A stretch of DNA of 64,000 nt from Basidiobolus meristosporus CBS 931.73 (Eukaryota; Basidiobolomycota; Basidiobolomycetes; Basidiobolales; Basidiobolaceae): contig MCFE01000242.1 in assembly GCA_002104905.1 (NCBI GenBank), positions 53,647-117,646 on the forward strand. The letters are read 5' to 3'. This document shows positions 21,882 through 32,318 of this stretch, one piece after another; the first letter of the stretch is position 1, and each line of letters starts with the position of its first letter. The position numbers and the translations under genes are program-made. Under the pieces are notes generated by a model, which saw only the letters and a list, made by a program, of their open reading frames with translations, did not search any database and was not told where the DNA came from.

Positions 21882-22819
21882 TTAGAATATACTGGTGTTG
21901 AGGATAGTCGCGGAGAGCCACGAAACGATGTCGTATAGATTATTTACAACGGTAGTGCAGTGCTCGAATGTCAGGAGCATCTCCGAGGGCTGCGGAACGA
22001 GCTCATGGTCGTTTTCGTCGTAGGTCGGCCAGTACTCCTTCTCGAAAATACTTGGGTCCTCGTCGTCGAATGCCAACATCAGATCGGCCGACGATGACCA
22101 AGGGTACTGCGTATTCCGGATGAATGGCTCTGGCTTCAGCCTGGTCGGGGGGATTTTCTGGATGGTTGGCATCGGCTTGCGGGAGGGGAATGCGTCGAAG
22201 ACGATCCCATCCTCATCTTCACTGGCATCATCGTCGGAGCTGATGGCCACGCATTGCTCCACCTGATTGTTGAATCGCAGTTTAGGTCGGCTTTCCTCGC
22301 TCTTGCCGGTGTCGCAGCGCTCGAAGGAATTCACGGAACGCAAGAACACGGCGGACTTGGAGAGAGGGAGTCGATTGAGAAAAGCATCCCCAGAGGGGAC
22401 CTTTTTTAGCACAGGCTTGAGTCCGCTGGGAGAGGTGGGTGATTTGAGATTGTCGTGCAGCGGGAGGGTATTTCTGTTGTAGGTATAAAATGGTCCGTAT
22501 AACCAGGTGATGTCGCTATCCTTCATCCTGGGAAAACGTGTTGGTCAACAATGGACATCGAACCTGCTACTTCCGCAGCCACTTACCAATTGAGGGACTC
22601 GGGGGTGACTGTTTCTAGGCGGTTCGTTTGCTTGGCCCAGCTTCTCCAGCAGGCGTTCTCCAAACGAACGCCGTTGTCAAGAGTCTTTTTGGACTTGGCG
22701 ATGATCCTCCACGAGGTTCTGAGATCATCCCCGTTCCACTCGTGGGCCAAATAGTCTACGCACACGGTGGGTGTTTCGGTACAGATGATTTCAGAGAAAG
22801 AGAGGTCAATATACTCCAT
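21882..22819 (-). CDS. Reg1-like regulatory subunit of protein phosphatase 1
   Basis: Two exons (from 22819; intron about 22527-22583, joining SLNW to MKDSDITWLYGPFY) give 292 residues. The first exon carries the fungal DUF1752/areA-type segment DDLRTSWRIIAKSKKTLDNG followed by RLENACWRSW. The second has DSDITWLYGP, a SGDAFLNRLPLSKSAV segment, the PP1-docking R/K-x-R-F motif in PKLRFNNQVEQCVAIS, and an acidic C-terminus. The combination of DUF1752, SDVTWLYGP and (R/K)FNxxVEQCxA is the Reg1/Reg2 pattern. Reg1 targets Glc7 phosphatase to the Snf1 kinase for glucose repression. It is much shorter than yeast Reg1 (over 1000 residues), so the cellular role is inferred. Confidence 0.8.
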
Positions 22820-23009
22820 TGAAAGGGTTTAGAGGTAATCGAGTGGATCGAGCAGTCACTGAGGAAGACGCTGGTAAAGAACTGTGGCTCAGATGGAGAT
22901 CAAGCACATTAAAATTCCAAAGGAGGGGAGTTGCGTTGAACTGACAGAGTACGGGAGTATGGCGCGACGAGGAGGGTGGATTTATAGGAGGAAGTGGACT
23001 CGAGATGAG

Positions 23010-23062
23010 GGCGAAAATAGGGCGAAGATAGGGCGAAAATAGGGCGATTAGGCGAAATCAGG
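23010..23062. repeat. Tandem GGGCGAAAATA-type repeat
   Basis: Four to five copies of an 11-bp unit GGGCGAA(A/G)ATA, degenerating to the right, about 200 bp upstream of the REG1-like start. Confidence 0.75.
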
Positions 23063-24465
23063 GTGGTGCGGATGGTGAGGGGAGTTCAGGTGGAATGTAA
23101 TTTGTTACCAATGGATGGCGATGCGATACAAATATGGTAAGGGATTGGGTTAGATTAGGAAAAAGCAAGAATGATAGAAGATAAGATGGAAGAGGGGGCA
23201 ACTTTGGTGATGATTTGCTTGGTGGTCGGAACAGGTTTCATCACTCTCGACGGTTTGTTGATGGATCAGTATCTTTGATTTAATATGACAAAACTGGATG
23301 GAATGTTGATCCGCCATGTAGTGAAGCTAAATTAAATCCTGAGCGTAGGAGGCAGCCGATATCCTCCGCGGTGTTTGATCTAATTTTAACCTTGCCGGAT
23401 TTCGATTCATTCAGCGTTTCATGGATCCCAATTTGGCTGAGATACATCCACCCTTTGTGAAGCTTGGACCTGCTTAAACCCGATGCATCCCACCAAACTC
23501 TCCGAGCTAGACAACTCTTTGCAAGGTCAGCACTGCACGCGTCCCATTTGTTGGCGAGGTTACACGATTCCAAACGAGTTTACGCGAGATACGAGCAGCA
23601 GTTGCAGATGATGCAGGAACAACTTGTCGACGTTTCACTCGACCAAGTGCTGTAAATCCCAGTCACGCCACCCGCCCGTCCTTACCTTTCCCCTTTGGAG
23701 GTGTCAGCACCGCCGAGAATAGGAACTGCGCGTGAAAGTCCGCCCTGGGCCTGGCCCTCCCTCCACGAATGGATGGCCATTTAAGCTTTCGGTCGAGCCT
23801 CTCGAAGAATGGTGCGCGACCGACTCGTGGGCGGTTGATATCATAGCCTCTGGTTGAGTCATATGTCGAACCTGGCCACTCCAGACCCCGAGAAATGCTC
23901 ACACTACCTCACATCAGAAGCCTGCTCAACAAAGAGCCTGCCCGGTTCAGGGGGAGCAGGTTGGCCATGGATCCTGATCCATTTGATGTGTGAACTACCA
24001 AGCACTTTAGACTAAACCAGCCAGCCACCGAAATAATGCTGATTGTTCTTCCCAGCGGAATTCGGAACAAGCTGGTTTCGGAATCTTCTTATCGGCGTGA
24101 ATCAATGATCCAATACACCGTCTGGAGGGATGGTAGTATGTTACATTTGTGATTGTACGCTTTTGCCATATTATCGATCCATTGGCGTGGGTGGCGTCCC
24201 AACCTGCCCACGAGATGGTGTGCGGTAACTTACTCATTAACTCTGTTTGCCAAGTCAATCGTATGCACACTTGCCTAATTATGCCAGATGCATGGGTGTT
24301 CCATTGGCCAACATCATGCAAGCGATGATTTCAAATCGTGTGAGCTGAGGGCCGGCTATTGGGTGGTTGCTTATCTGAGCCTGGGGAGCCAAATCATGTA
24401 TAAGCCGGGAAATCTCCTGGCTAATCGTTGTGCATTGAGAACGGTTTATTGCGGGTTGGGTTCAG

Positions 24466-24510
24466 GTTCAGTGTGGGTGTGGGTGTGGGTGTGGGTGCGG
24501 GTGCGGGCTT
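24466..24510. repeat. GGGTGT microsatellite
   Basis: The run (GTGTGG)n grades into GTGCGG and GGGTGC. It lies within the 3' flank of the ATP7 gene. Confidence 0.85.
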
Positions 24511-24558
24511 GGTATTTGCCCATGTAGCATTGGGCATTAGAATAGGTGATATGGGACT

Positions 24559-25159
24559 TTACAAAACGGACAAATTGCCGAATTTCTCATTGTATCCAGG
24601 TACGGTCCAGTTACCCTTCTTGATCATGTCCTCAACGACCGCTGGAATCTCCGGCTTGGCCTTGATAACATCATCAACTGTGAGGTCTTCTATTGGGCGA
24701 GCTTGCTCAATGTTCTTGATGGTCTCCTTGAGGTCGGCTACCTCAAGATCCAACTGCTTGGCGGTGAATTGGGCTTTTTGGACCTACGAAAAGACAGGTT
24801 CGGTTAGTGATGCTACGGGTGGTAATAGGAGGGCTCAGATCTGGGGGTGAAGTTTCTCTACATACTGCCTTCTCTTCGAACGCGGAGATCACCTTGAGCT
24901 GGGCATCGAGGTTGTATTTGACGGGCTTGAAAGTGGAGAAAGCCTTCTCAGCCTGGTCCACGACCTTCTTGTTCTTAAGAAGGGTGCGATAGTGGGCGAA
25001 GTCGATGTCGGTCTTCTGCTCTTTCAAGGCATCCACGTTACGCTTGAGTTCGTCGTAGCGCTTGCGGAAGGAGGTCAACGACGCAGCGGTATCTTTCTTA
25101 AGGCCCAAGCTGGCAAGCTTGCTCCAGTCGATGTGGGTGATGGCTGAACGAGCTGACAT
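24559..25159 (-). CDS. ATP7: F1Fo-ATP synthase subunit d
   Basis: Peripheral-stalk subunit of mitochondrial ATP synthase. Two exons (intron roughly 24785-24866, gtatgt donor) give about 174 residues, the same length as yeast Atp7. It begins MSARSAITHIDWSKLASLGL and contains the conserved coiled segments SFRKRYDELKRNVDAL and IDFAHYRTLLKNKKVVDQAE, followed by KYNLDAQLKVISAFEEKAV. The C-terminal half reads PEIPAVVEDMIKKGNWTVPG and YNEKFGNLSVL. No cleavable presequence is seen, as in the family. Confidence 0.95.
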
Positions 25160-26044
25160 GTTGGTTCGTAGATTATGAGAAGAAGGCTCAAAGTAACACG
25201 CCGACCAAAATCTTGGTGAATATCACCGATTCTTCACTGCACCTCGCCATCATCTTTACTGGTCTTAGCACGCCCCTTGGTTGGGGTGATTTTTTCATTC
25301 ATACGATGGGGGAGAGGGCGGAGGCCAAGTCAGCGTTTGGGGTGGATCACGGATAAATCCCCCCATACATGTACTATTCACCCGATCATTTGGAAAGGGT
25401 TTTTGATGGTTGGGGAGTATGCTTGGTTTGGGCAGACTTCTCCCACCAACCTTTACTAACTGATGGCCTTCCCGAATTTTCGCCAGATCTATGCATCTTT
25501 TCGAACGGTCGAAGAAGAGAGACAGATATCCCGCCAGGCCTTCTTCAAGTTGATCGGGTTCATCACGTCGTGTGTATTCATGTCCTACTTAGCTTCTCGT
25601 GGTAGGCTGCCAAAAGCCATTGCGCCTTAGTGCGCCTCAGCGGTATTCTTGTAAATAGGGTAGATCCATAGAGTATGTCCGCGCTGGGACGGCTTAGGGA
25701 AGGTCAGGGGTTCTTCATCTACATAGCCTTCGCTCCATTTTGGCCATCCGGAAGAGCCACCCCCCTCGTCACGTGTTGAGAGCAATAATAAATTACCCAG
25801 AGCCTGTTCCTTTGGGAGGGATTCTCGAAGTAGCCTTTATCAGACAACGGTATAGTATTCCATTTGTAGCCGAGGTGACCCTTTACGCGCGCGCGCACGT
25901 ACACGCACACACTACTACCACGTCGCACTTGGCCCAACGTTCAGCTGCATTTAATTAATTGAATCCTGATCGGGGTAATGGATTTGTGACTTAGATTTAT
26001 TTAGATGGGATCGGATCAAACAGTAGTGTAATTGGTAAGAGCTT
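25160..26044. other. Intergenic, upstream of ATP7
   Basis: No gene supported. It contains a short alternating purine-pyrimidine stretch (ACGCGCGCGCGCACGTACACG, about 25886-25906) with Z-DNA potential. Confidence 0.4.
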
Positions 26045-26284
26045 CTAAAGACCAGCCATTGATATCTCTATACCATGCCGCTCGGCTAGAAACCAATGCC
26101 GTACTGGTAGCCCAGCCTGTGGTGACCTTGGTCGACGGGTGGGTCTCTCACTGCGGGCGTTAGGGGTCCGAGAGGCATATGCTCTCAGATGGTTTTTCAG
26201 CTTCCTGATGGCCTCGGGAGAGGTGACCTTGAGACTCATCAAGATGGTGGAGATGAAGACTAGGAGCAGGAGGAGGAATGACAT
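26045..26284 (-). CDS. Possible small N-terminally hydrophobic protein, 79 residues
   Basis: Single frame starting MSFLLLLLVFISTILMSLKV, a strong hydrophobic leader (signal peptide or membrane anchor), then a basic Arg/Pro-rich segment. A minus-strand TATATA (26325-26331) lies about 41 nt upstream of the ATG. No family is recognised. It could be a secreted or membrane-anchored small protein or a chance frame. Confidence 0.4.
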   Translation of the reverse strand: MSFLLLLLVFISTILMSLKVTSPEAIRKLKNHLRAYASRTPNARSERPTRRPRSPQAGLPVRHWFLAERHGIEISMAGL

Positions 26285-27273
26285 TTTCGGTTAAACTTGA
26301 TGCGGATGGTGGGCTCCTCGCCGGTTATATAGGTCTTGGGCCGGATCCACTTTGTACGTAAATGGACGCTGCCTCTGCTCTGCCAACCGGTGACCCCACT
26401 CCCACTTGTCGCCAGAAGGCCCGCTGCAAACGTCGGTAATCTAAACCAATCCATCTATGTTGGTCTGCATCCCTGTGTGTAACTCGGTAATTGGGTTCAA
26501 ACGGTCCAAGGGCCAGACGTCACTCATCGGCACCTAAATTGTTGCCTGATCTCAAATCAGCTCCGGTTTCCTGAGTCATATATGCAGCGAGCTGTCAATA
26601 CGGATCGCATGGATGGGTGGGTGACATGCCTTTATTTGTTGTCCCTAGGCTGTGCGCGGAGATCGGTACAGAACCTCCAGTGGCTGACTATCGAATCGAT
26701 GTACGTGCTTGGTGGAATGCGAGTGAAATCTGCCCTGTGCATTGACGAAATGGTAGACTTGCCATGGATACCTGATTGCTAGTGCCACCCATCAAAGACC
26801 TCCCCAAAGGCCTCCCCGCTCACTACAAAGGGGGGTAGGAATCATCTGATGCGCCAAAGGGTTATCGGGTCATGGATCATTTACTTGGAATTGTCCCGAT
26901 ACCGGCTGGATTATTTCGATGGAATTATCCTTGCGGTACCCTCATTTATTCCGTAATATTCGAATGGAAGGTCGCTCAGCTCTCTGTGGTTTGTTGCTCA
27001 CCGGAAATCTCAGGAGATTAGAATGGGTCGAGACACGCTGCTTTATGAAATACCTAGAGTCTCCTATCCAGTCGAAATCGGTTTGGGTTGACTTGGTCTG
27101 ATCTTTTTATGAATTCTATGGAATTGCAGACACAGGATAGAAAAGTCCCTTCCCCCTCCCCGAATTCTACGCACTCCTGTCCATTTCTCCTTGGATTTGG
27201 TAACCGATTTGCTCACTGTGGAATGTCATCCTGGTAGAAATAATGGAATTGAAGTTGGGCTCACTTCACATTC
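26285..27273. other. Last single-copy spacer before the transposon block
   Basis: Frames here look accidental. No repeat shared with the right half is visible. Confidence 0.4.
26325..26331 (-). promoter_or_regulatory. TATA box before the 79-residue ORF
   Basis: CCTATATAACC on the minus strand, 41 nt from the ATG at 26284. Confidence 0.4.
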
Positions 27274-27610
27274 TGTTGTAAAAATTCGGAATTCCACCTA
27301 AATATTCACCTAGCTTAGTCACTTAGATCATTACCTTCAAATCCTAAAGAATACTGACCAAAATCCTTGTTGGGATTTACTTATGAATATTTACCATGAA
27401 CATGGTAAATATTAGATAAGTTGTCCAAACAGCCCCAAACTTTGCACACATGTTCTTGGGACCTTCCTAAACCTATTCTACATGCTTGTTATGCCAAGAC
27501 CATGTAAAAGTATAAATACTACTTTACATTCAATAAATCACTAAGTGAAAACCACATAATTCTACTTGTCCTCCCAAATCACTTCCAATATCTCCAAGAC
27601 TCTTACAACT
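27274..27610 (+). repeat. Left LTR of copia-A1
   Basis: 337 bp. Contains TATAAATA (27511-27518) and AATAAA (27532-27537), consistent with plus-strand U3/R organisation. It differs clearly from the right LTR, including indels in the middle. Confidence 0.9.
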
Positions 27611-27622
27611 GGTTATGAGCCC
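27611..27622 (+). promoter_or_regulatory. Primer-binding site matching the initiator tRNA-Met anticodon arm
   Basis: GGTTATGAGCCC follows the LTR directly. Its complement GGGCTCATAACC is the anticodon stem-loop (CAT anticodon) of fungal initiator tRNA-Met. Internal 'half-tRNA' priming of this kind is established for Drosophila copia and yeast Ty5. Confidence 0.8.
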
Positions 27623-28818
27623 CAAGCTGTCACTCTCTGCTATGTCTACTACTGATATTACTGGAACTTTTCCCTCTGCTGAAAAGTTGGAAGCATCCAA
27701 TTACCAAGTGTGGAAGGTGAAGATGAAGATGCTGCTACAAGAAAGAGGCCTTTGGGATATTGTCATGGGAGAAGAATGCCCTCCTAAGAACATGGGAGAG
27801 GAAGCCTTAAAGTATCAGGAGAAAGAACAAAGTGCCTTCAACTGCATTTGCCTTGATGTCAAAGACAAATTGCCAACTCAATGCTGAAGAGCAAAAACAG
27901 CAAAGAATGCCTGGAAGGCATTAGAAGACACCTACCAGTCATGTTCAGCTGCCAAGAGAGTGTATCTTTAACAAAAATTCTTTACTAAAAAGATGCTGCC
28001 AGGAGAAGAAATCCAAAATCTAATTAACAGTATTACTGGAACTTTTCCCTCTGCTGAAAAGTTGGATGCATCCAATTACCAAGTGTAGAAGGTGAAGATG
28101 AAGATGCTGCCACAAGAAAGAGGCCTTTGGGATATTGTCATGGGAGAAGAATGCCCTCCTAAAAATGTGGGAGAGGAAGCCTTAAAGTACCAGAAGAAAG
28201 AACAAAGTGCCTTTAACTGCATTTGCCTTAATGTCAAGGACAAATTGCTAATTCAATGCTCAAGAGCAAAAATGGCAAAGAATGCCTGGAAGGCATTAGA
28301 AGACACCTACCAGTCATGTTCAGCTGCCAAGAAAATGTATCTGAGACAAAAATTCTTTACTACAAAGATGCTGCCAGGAGAAGAAATGAAAAATCTAATT
28401 AACAGAATTACCCTGCTGGTAGATGATATGGAATCTGTGGGCATACCAATTACTGATGAGGATGTGATAGTTACCATCCTGAATAGCGTGACAGACAAGT
28501 TTCAGGGCCTTGTATCAGCCCTAGAGTCCAGAACTAAAGATTTGACCTTAAATTACATATATGGAAGGCTCCCGGATGAAGAATTAAGAAAATCAAGCGC
28601 TAATAAGAAGGAAGAAGAAAATGCTTTAATAAGCAATGATAACCAACAAAGGAGGTACCCAAGACCCTACTAAGGCAACAGCAACCTGCTTTGTAACTAC
28701 TGCAAAAGGAAAGGACACACATCAGACCGGTGTCTCAAAAAGAAAGATAATCAGCAAAAGAAGCCTGAATATGGAAATGCTGCAACAACTGAAGATAGAC
28801 TATTCATATCTGCACTAA
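27615..28818 (+). pseudogene. copia-A1 gag (broken)
   Basis: Starts MSPKLSLSAMSTTDITG. It carries the gag-type segment NYQVWKVKMKMLLQERGLWD, later KFQGLVSALESRTKDLT, and a CCHC zinc knuckle (C-N-Y-C-x4-H-x4-C, about 28690-28735). A 375-bp tandem duplication ends the first frame, a TAG sits in the second copy (about 28086) and a TAA lies just before the knuckle. Confidence 0.85.
27656..28405 (+). repeat. 375-bp tandem duplication within gag
   Basis: Two adjacent copies (27656-28030 and 28031-28405) of the same gag segment, exactly 375 bp apart. Each copy ends in TCTAATTAACAG. Copies differ at scattered sites. Confidence 0.85.
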
Positions 28819-28820
28819 AT

Positions 28821-31800
28821 ATGACCACAAACAAGGATTCTCAGACATGGTATATTGACTCTGGAGCATCTCAACACTTTACACACCAAAAAGAACTTTT
28901 TACCCAATATCAAGAAATTCCTATTAAGAAGGTTTTCATGAGTGACAATAGTACACTTGATGCAGTGGGAGAAGGAACAATCCAAGTAAACCTAAGAAGC
29001 AGTGAAGGAAGCCATACACTGACCTTTAAAGAAGTACTCTATGTACCAGAAATAGCCAAGAACCTACTCTCTGTAAGCAAGGCCACAGCAGAAGGACTCA
29101 GTTTCAGTTTTGACAATTCTGGATGCAGGATCACTGATCAAAATGGTGCCCATATTGCTTTGGGCATCAGAGATCAGAATCTATACAAGTTGACTTATAT
29201 ACCATCATACTTGGAAGCCAATATAGGTAACTTATATGAAGAAACACCAATGCTTTGGCACAGGAGATTTGGGCACATCAATTTTGATTATTTGCGCAAA
29301 ATGATCAAAGATCAGCTAATTTCTGGAGTAAAAATTGATCCCCCAGCTAATTTGGAGCACTGTGAAGCCTGCATATATGGGAAACAAGCCAGACAACCGT
29401 TCAAGAGCTCTGGGTTAATCAAAACTAAGAAAAAATTAGATCTAATTCACTCAGATCTGTGTGGACCTATGCAAAATTTATCCTTAGGCAGGATGAAGTA
29501 TTTAATCACTTTTATTGATGAATATACAAGATACACATGGGTCTACTTCATGGAGAGAAAGGAAGAAGCTCTGTTTAAGCTCAGGGAGTTTAAAGCCATG
29601 ATGGAGAGAGAAACTGGTGAAAAAATCAAGAAAATACACTCTGACAATGGTGGAGAATATACCTCAAAGCTCTTCATCCACTTCCGCAAAATTCATGGGA
29701 TAAAGCAAGAGACTACTGTACCATACTCCCCACAGCAAAATAAAGTAGCAGAACAAGCTAACAGATCAATAATTGATATGGCAAGATCTATGATCCATGA
29801 TCAAAAATTATCCTATGATTTCTGGGCGGAATCAGTTGCCACTGATGTATACCTCAAAAATAGGAGTTATAACAGAATACTTTGTGATTCTACTCCATTT
29901 GAAGCATGGCATGGATACAGACCAAGTGCAGAACATCTAAGAATATTTGGGTGTACAGCATATGCCAAAAAACTGGCCGGAAATCAGTCAAAATTTGAGC
30001 CAAAAAGTGTAAAATGCATATTTTTGGGCTACTGCAATGAGAGTAAGGCATACAGACTCTACAATACCAAAGCAAAGAAGCTGATCAAGTCCAGTGATGT
30101 GTTGTTTGATGAAAATTCAAAATTTTCACAAAAAATGACATCAGATTATGACAAAAATTTGATCTCAAGTCCACCAATTGTCAGGATTGAATCAGAGCAA
30201 AACAATGAAAATTTTTTCACTCCAGAGGACTCTACAACCGTGGTTCTGCCAGAATCAGTGCCCAGGAATATCCCAGAAGTGATCAGTCCAGTATCAAATG
30301 CCTGGAGATCCAGTTGGACAAGATATAGCCCAAATTACTATATCGATGAGGGTACAAACTTAGCCTATGCCTATTCAGTCCATGTTGATGAGCCCCAGAC
30401 TGTAAAAGAGACCCTAAATAGCCCTCAGAAAAGTTTTGGAGATCTGCAATGACTGAGGAATATCAGGCCCTGATGGAAAATCAAACTTGGGACTTAGTCA
30501 AATTACCAATCAACCAAAAATTAATTGGATGCAGATGGGTCTTCAAGACAAAATACAATGCTGATGGTACAATTGAAAGATACAAAGCAAGACTTGTAGC
30601 CAAAGGATACTCTCAAACAAAAGGACTTGACTATACTGAGACCTTTGCACCGGTAGCCAAGTTTAATTCCATCAGATTAATATTGGCTATTGCAGCCAAA
30701 TATAAGATTTTTATTCATCAAATGGATGTACAAACTGCACTTTTGAATGGAGAACTTGATGAGGACGTGTATATGGACCAGCCTGATGGGTTTGTTGACC
30801 AAGATAACCCCCATTTGGTCTGCAAGCTTAAAAAGTCACTATATGGTCTCAAACAATCACCAAGAGCCTGGAATTGCAAGATAGATTCTTATTTGGAATC
30901 TTTGAGTTTCATAAGGAGTAATGCTGACTATAGTATATACTATATGCCAGATAGAGCAAATCCATTCCTATTAGCTCTATATGTGGATGATCTTATTATA
31001 GCCACCAATAACCTAGAAGCATTTGAAGAGACTAAATCCAGTCTATCTAAGGAGTTCAAGATGTCTGACCTAGGGGAACTTAATTACTACTTAGGGATTA
31101 AGTTATCCATAGACAGAAGTACCCAGACTATCACCCTAAGCCAATCCAAGTATATTCAAGATATACTAACAAAGTACAAAATGGAAGACTATAAACCAGC
31201 AGCTACCCCAAAGGAGACAAACCTTAACTTGGTCAAAACTCAACCATATCAAGGGAGCTTGGTGCCATCTGAAAGCCCTGACTTTCCTTATCAATCTAAG
31301 GTTGGCAGTCTGATGTATATCATGCTTGGAACATGTCCAAATATCTCATATTCAGTGGGAGTGGTCAGCCAACATAATCAGAATTATGGATCTGATCATA
31401 TTGCAGCAGTTAAGCGGATTTTAAGATACCTAAAAGGAACTGCTGACATCTGCTTAAGATACACTTATAAGGACTCAGAAAAGGATCTTGTGGGATACTC
31501 TGATGCTCATTGGGGACAAAATTTAGAAGACAGAAGATCCACTACAGGATATACCTTTCTTTACTGTAAAGGAGCAATTTTATGGAATTCAAGAAAGCAA
31601 CCAACCAAAGCACTCTCTACCACAGAGGCAGAGTACATGGCAGCCTGTGAAGCTACAAAAGAAGCAATGTGATTAAGAAAACTTTCACAGATTTAGGCCT
31701 ATGTCAAAAAACTCCTATTACTATATTTCAAGATAATCAAGGATGTATACAATTAGGTACAAATCCAGCTTTTAATGCTAGAACCAAGCACATAGATATT

Positions 31801-31959
31801 AGACATCATTTCATAAATGAAGCTACAGAGAATAAATTAGTTAGCTTAGTTTACTGTCCTACAGATGAAATGATTGCAGACATATTTACCAAACCATTAG
31901 CTAGAGACAAGTTTGAATATCTTAGGTCAAAATTAGGACTAGTCAGTATGAACATTTAG
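28821..31959 (+). pseudogene. copia-A1 pol (protease-integrase-RT-RNase H, frameshifted)
   Basis: Domains in order: aspartic protease WYIDSGASQHF; GAG-pre-integrase LWHRRFGHINFDYL with C-x2-C; integrase core with LIHSDLCGPM, IHSDNGGEYTS and PQQNKVAEQANRS; reverse transcriptase with WVFKTKYNADG, HQMDVQTALLNGELDEDVYM and YVDDLIIATNN; RNase H YSDAHWGQNLEDRRSTTGYTF and STTEAEYMAACEA. Catalytic residues are present. One extra T near 30434, compared with the equivalent site in copy A2, splits the frame between integrase and RT (30449). A TGA at the conserved Trp after EAM and a nearby shift split RNase H. Confidence 0.92.
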
Positions 31960-31970
31960 CTGAGTGGGAG

Positions 31971-32318
31971 TGTTGTAAAAATTTGTATTTCCACCTAAAT
32001 ATTCACCTAACTTAGTCACTTAGATCATCACCTTCAAATCCTAGAGAATACTGACCAAATTCCTTGTTGGGATATACTAGAAATATTTTCACCAAAATAC
32101 CAGGTACTCAGAACATGGAAATTCTCAAAGTTGTCCAAACAGCCTCAAACTTTGCACACATATTCTTGGGACCTTCCTTAGCCTATTCTGTGTGTTTGTA
32201 ATGCCAAGACCAGGTCAACGTAAAAATACTACTTTACATTCAATCAATCATTAAGTGAAAACCACATAATCTACTTGTTCTCCCAATCACTTCCAATATC
32301 TCCAAGACTCTCACAACA
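31971..32318 (+). repeat. Right LTR of copia-A1
   Basis: 348 bp, TGTTGTAAAAA...CACAACA. Diverged from the left LTR by many substitutions and indels, indicating an old insertion or an element with mismatched ends. Confidence 0.9.

Larger units (their letters stand above)
22820..24558. other. Long intergenic stretch, no confirmed gene
   Basis: Holds the REG1-like promoter, two simple repeats listed separately, and several frames without coding evidence. A frame at 23482-23655 (helical, Gln/Leu-rich end) could belong to a tiny gene, but no valid intron joins its ATG to the helical frame. Confidence 0.4.
27274..32318 (+). mobile_element. Ty1/copia retrotransposon, copy copia-A1
   Basis: A 5045-bp element, the most complete in the window: LTR, primer-binding site, gag, pol (protease, integrase, reverse transcriptase, RNase H in copia order), purine-rich tract (about 31959-31970), LTR. 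The LTRs begin TGTTGTAAAAA; the right one ends CAACA, the left one CAACT. The ORFs are broken by a stop-bearing duplication in gag, a frameshift at about 30430 and a stop plus frameshift at about 31670, so it cannot move on its own. The 5-bp flanks (CATTC and GGAAC) do not match. Confidence 0.92.

Noticed and set aside
23464-23655. Short helical frame ending in QLQMMQEQLVDV, possibly a small coiled-coil protein
   Set aside because: It has no ATG at its start in frame, and no intron of normal size joins the nearby ATG (23482) to it.
24007-24321. Minus-strand frame of 104 codons
   Set aside because: No motif, atypical composition, no promoter-like signals.
25886-25906. CGCGCGCG run as a functional site
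   Set aside because: Only a simple dinucleotide run. Listed as sequence character, no evidence of function.
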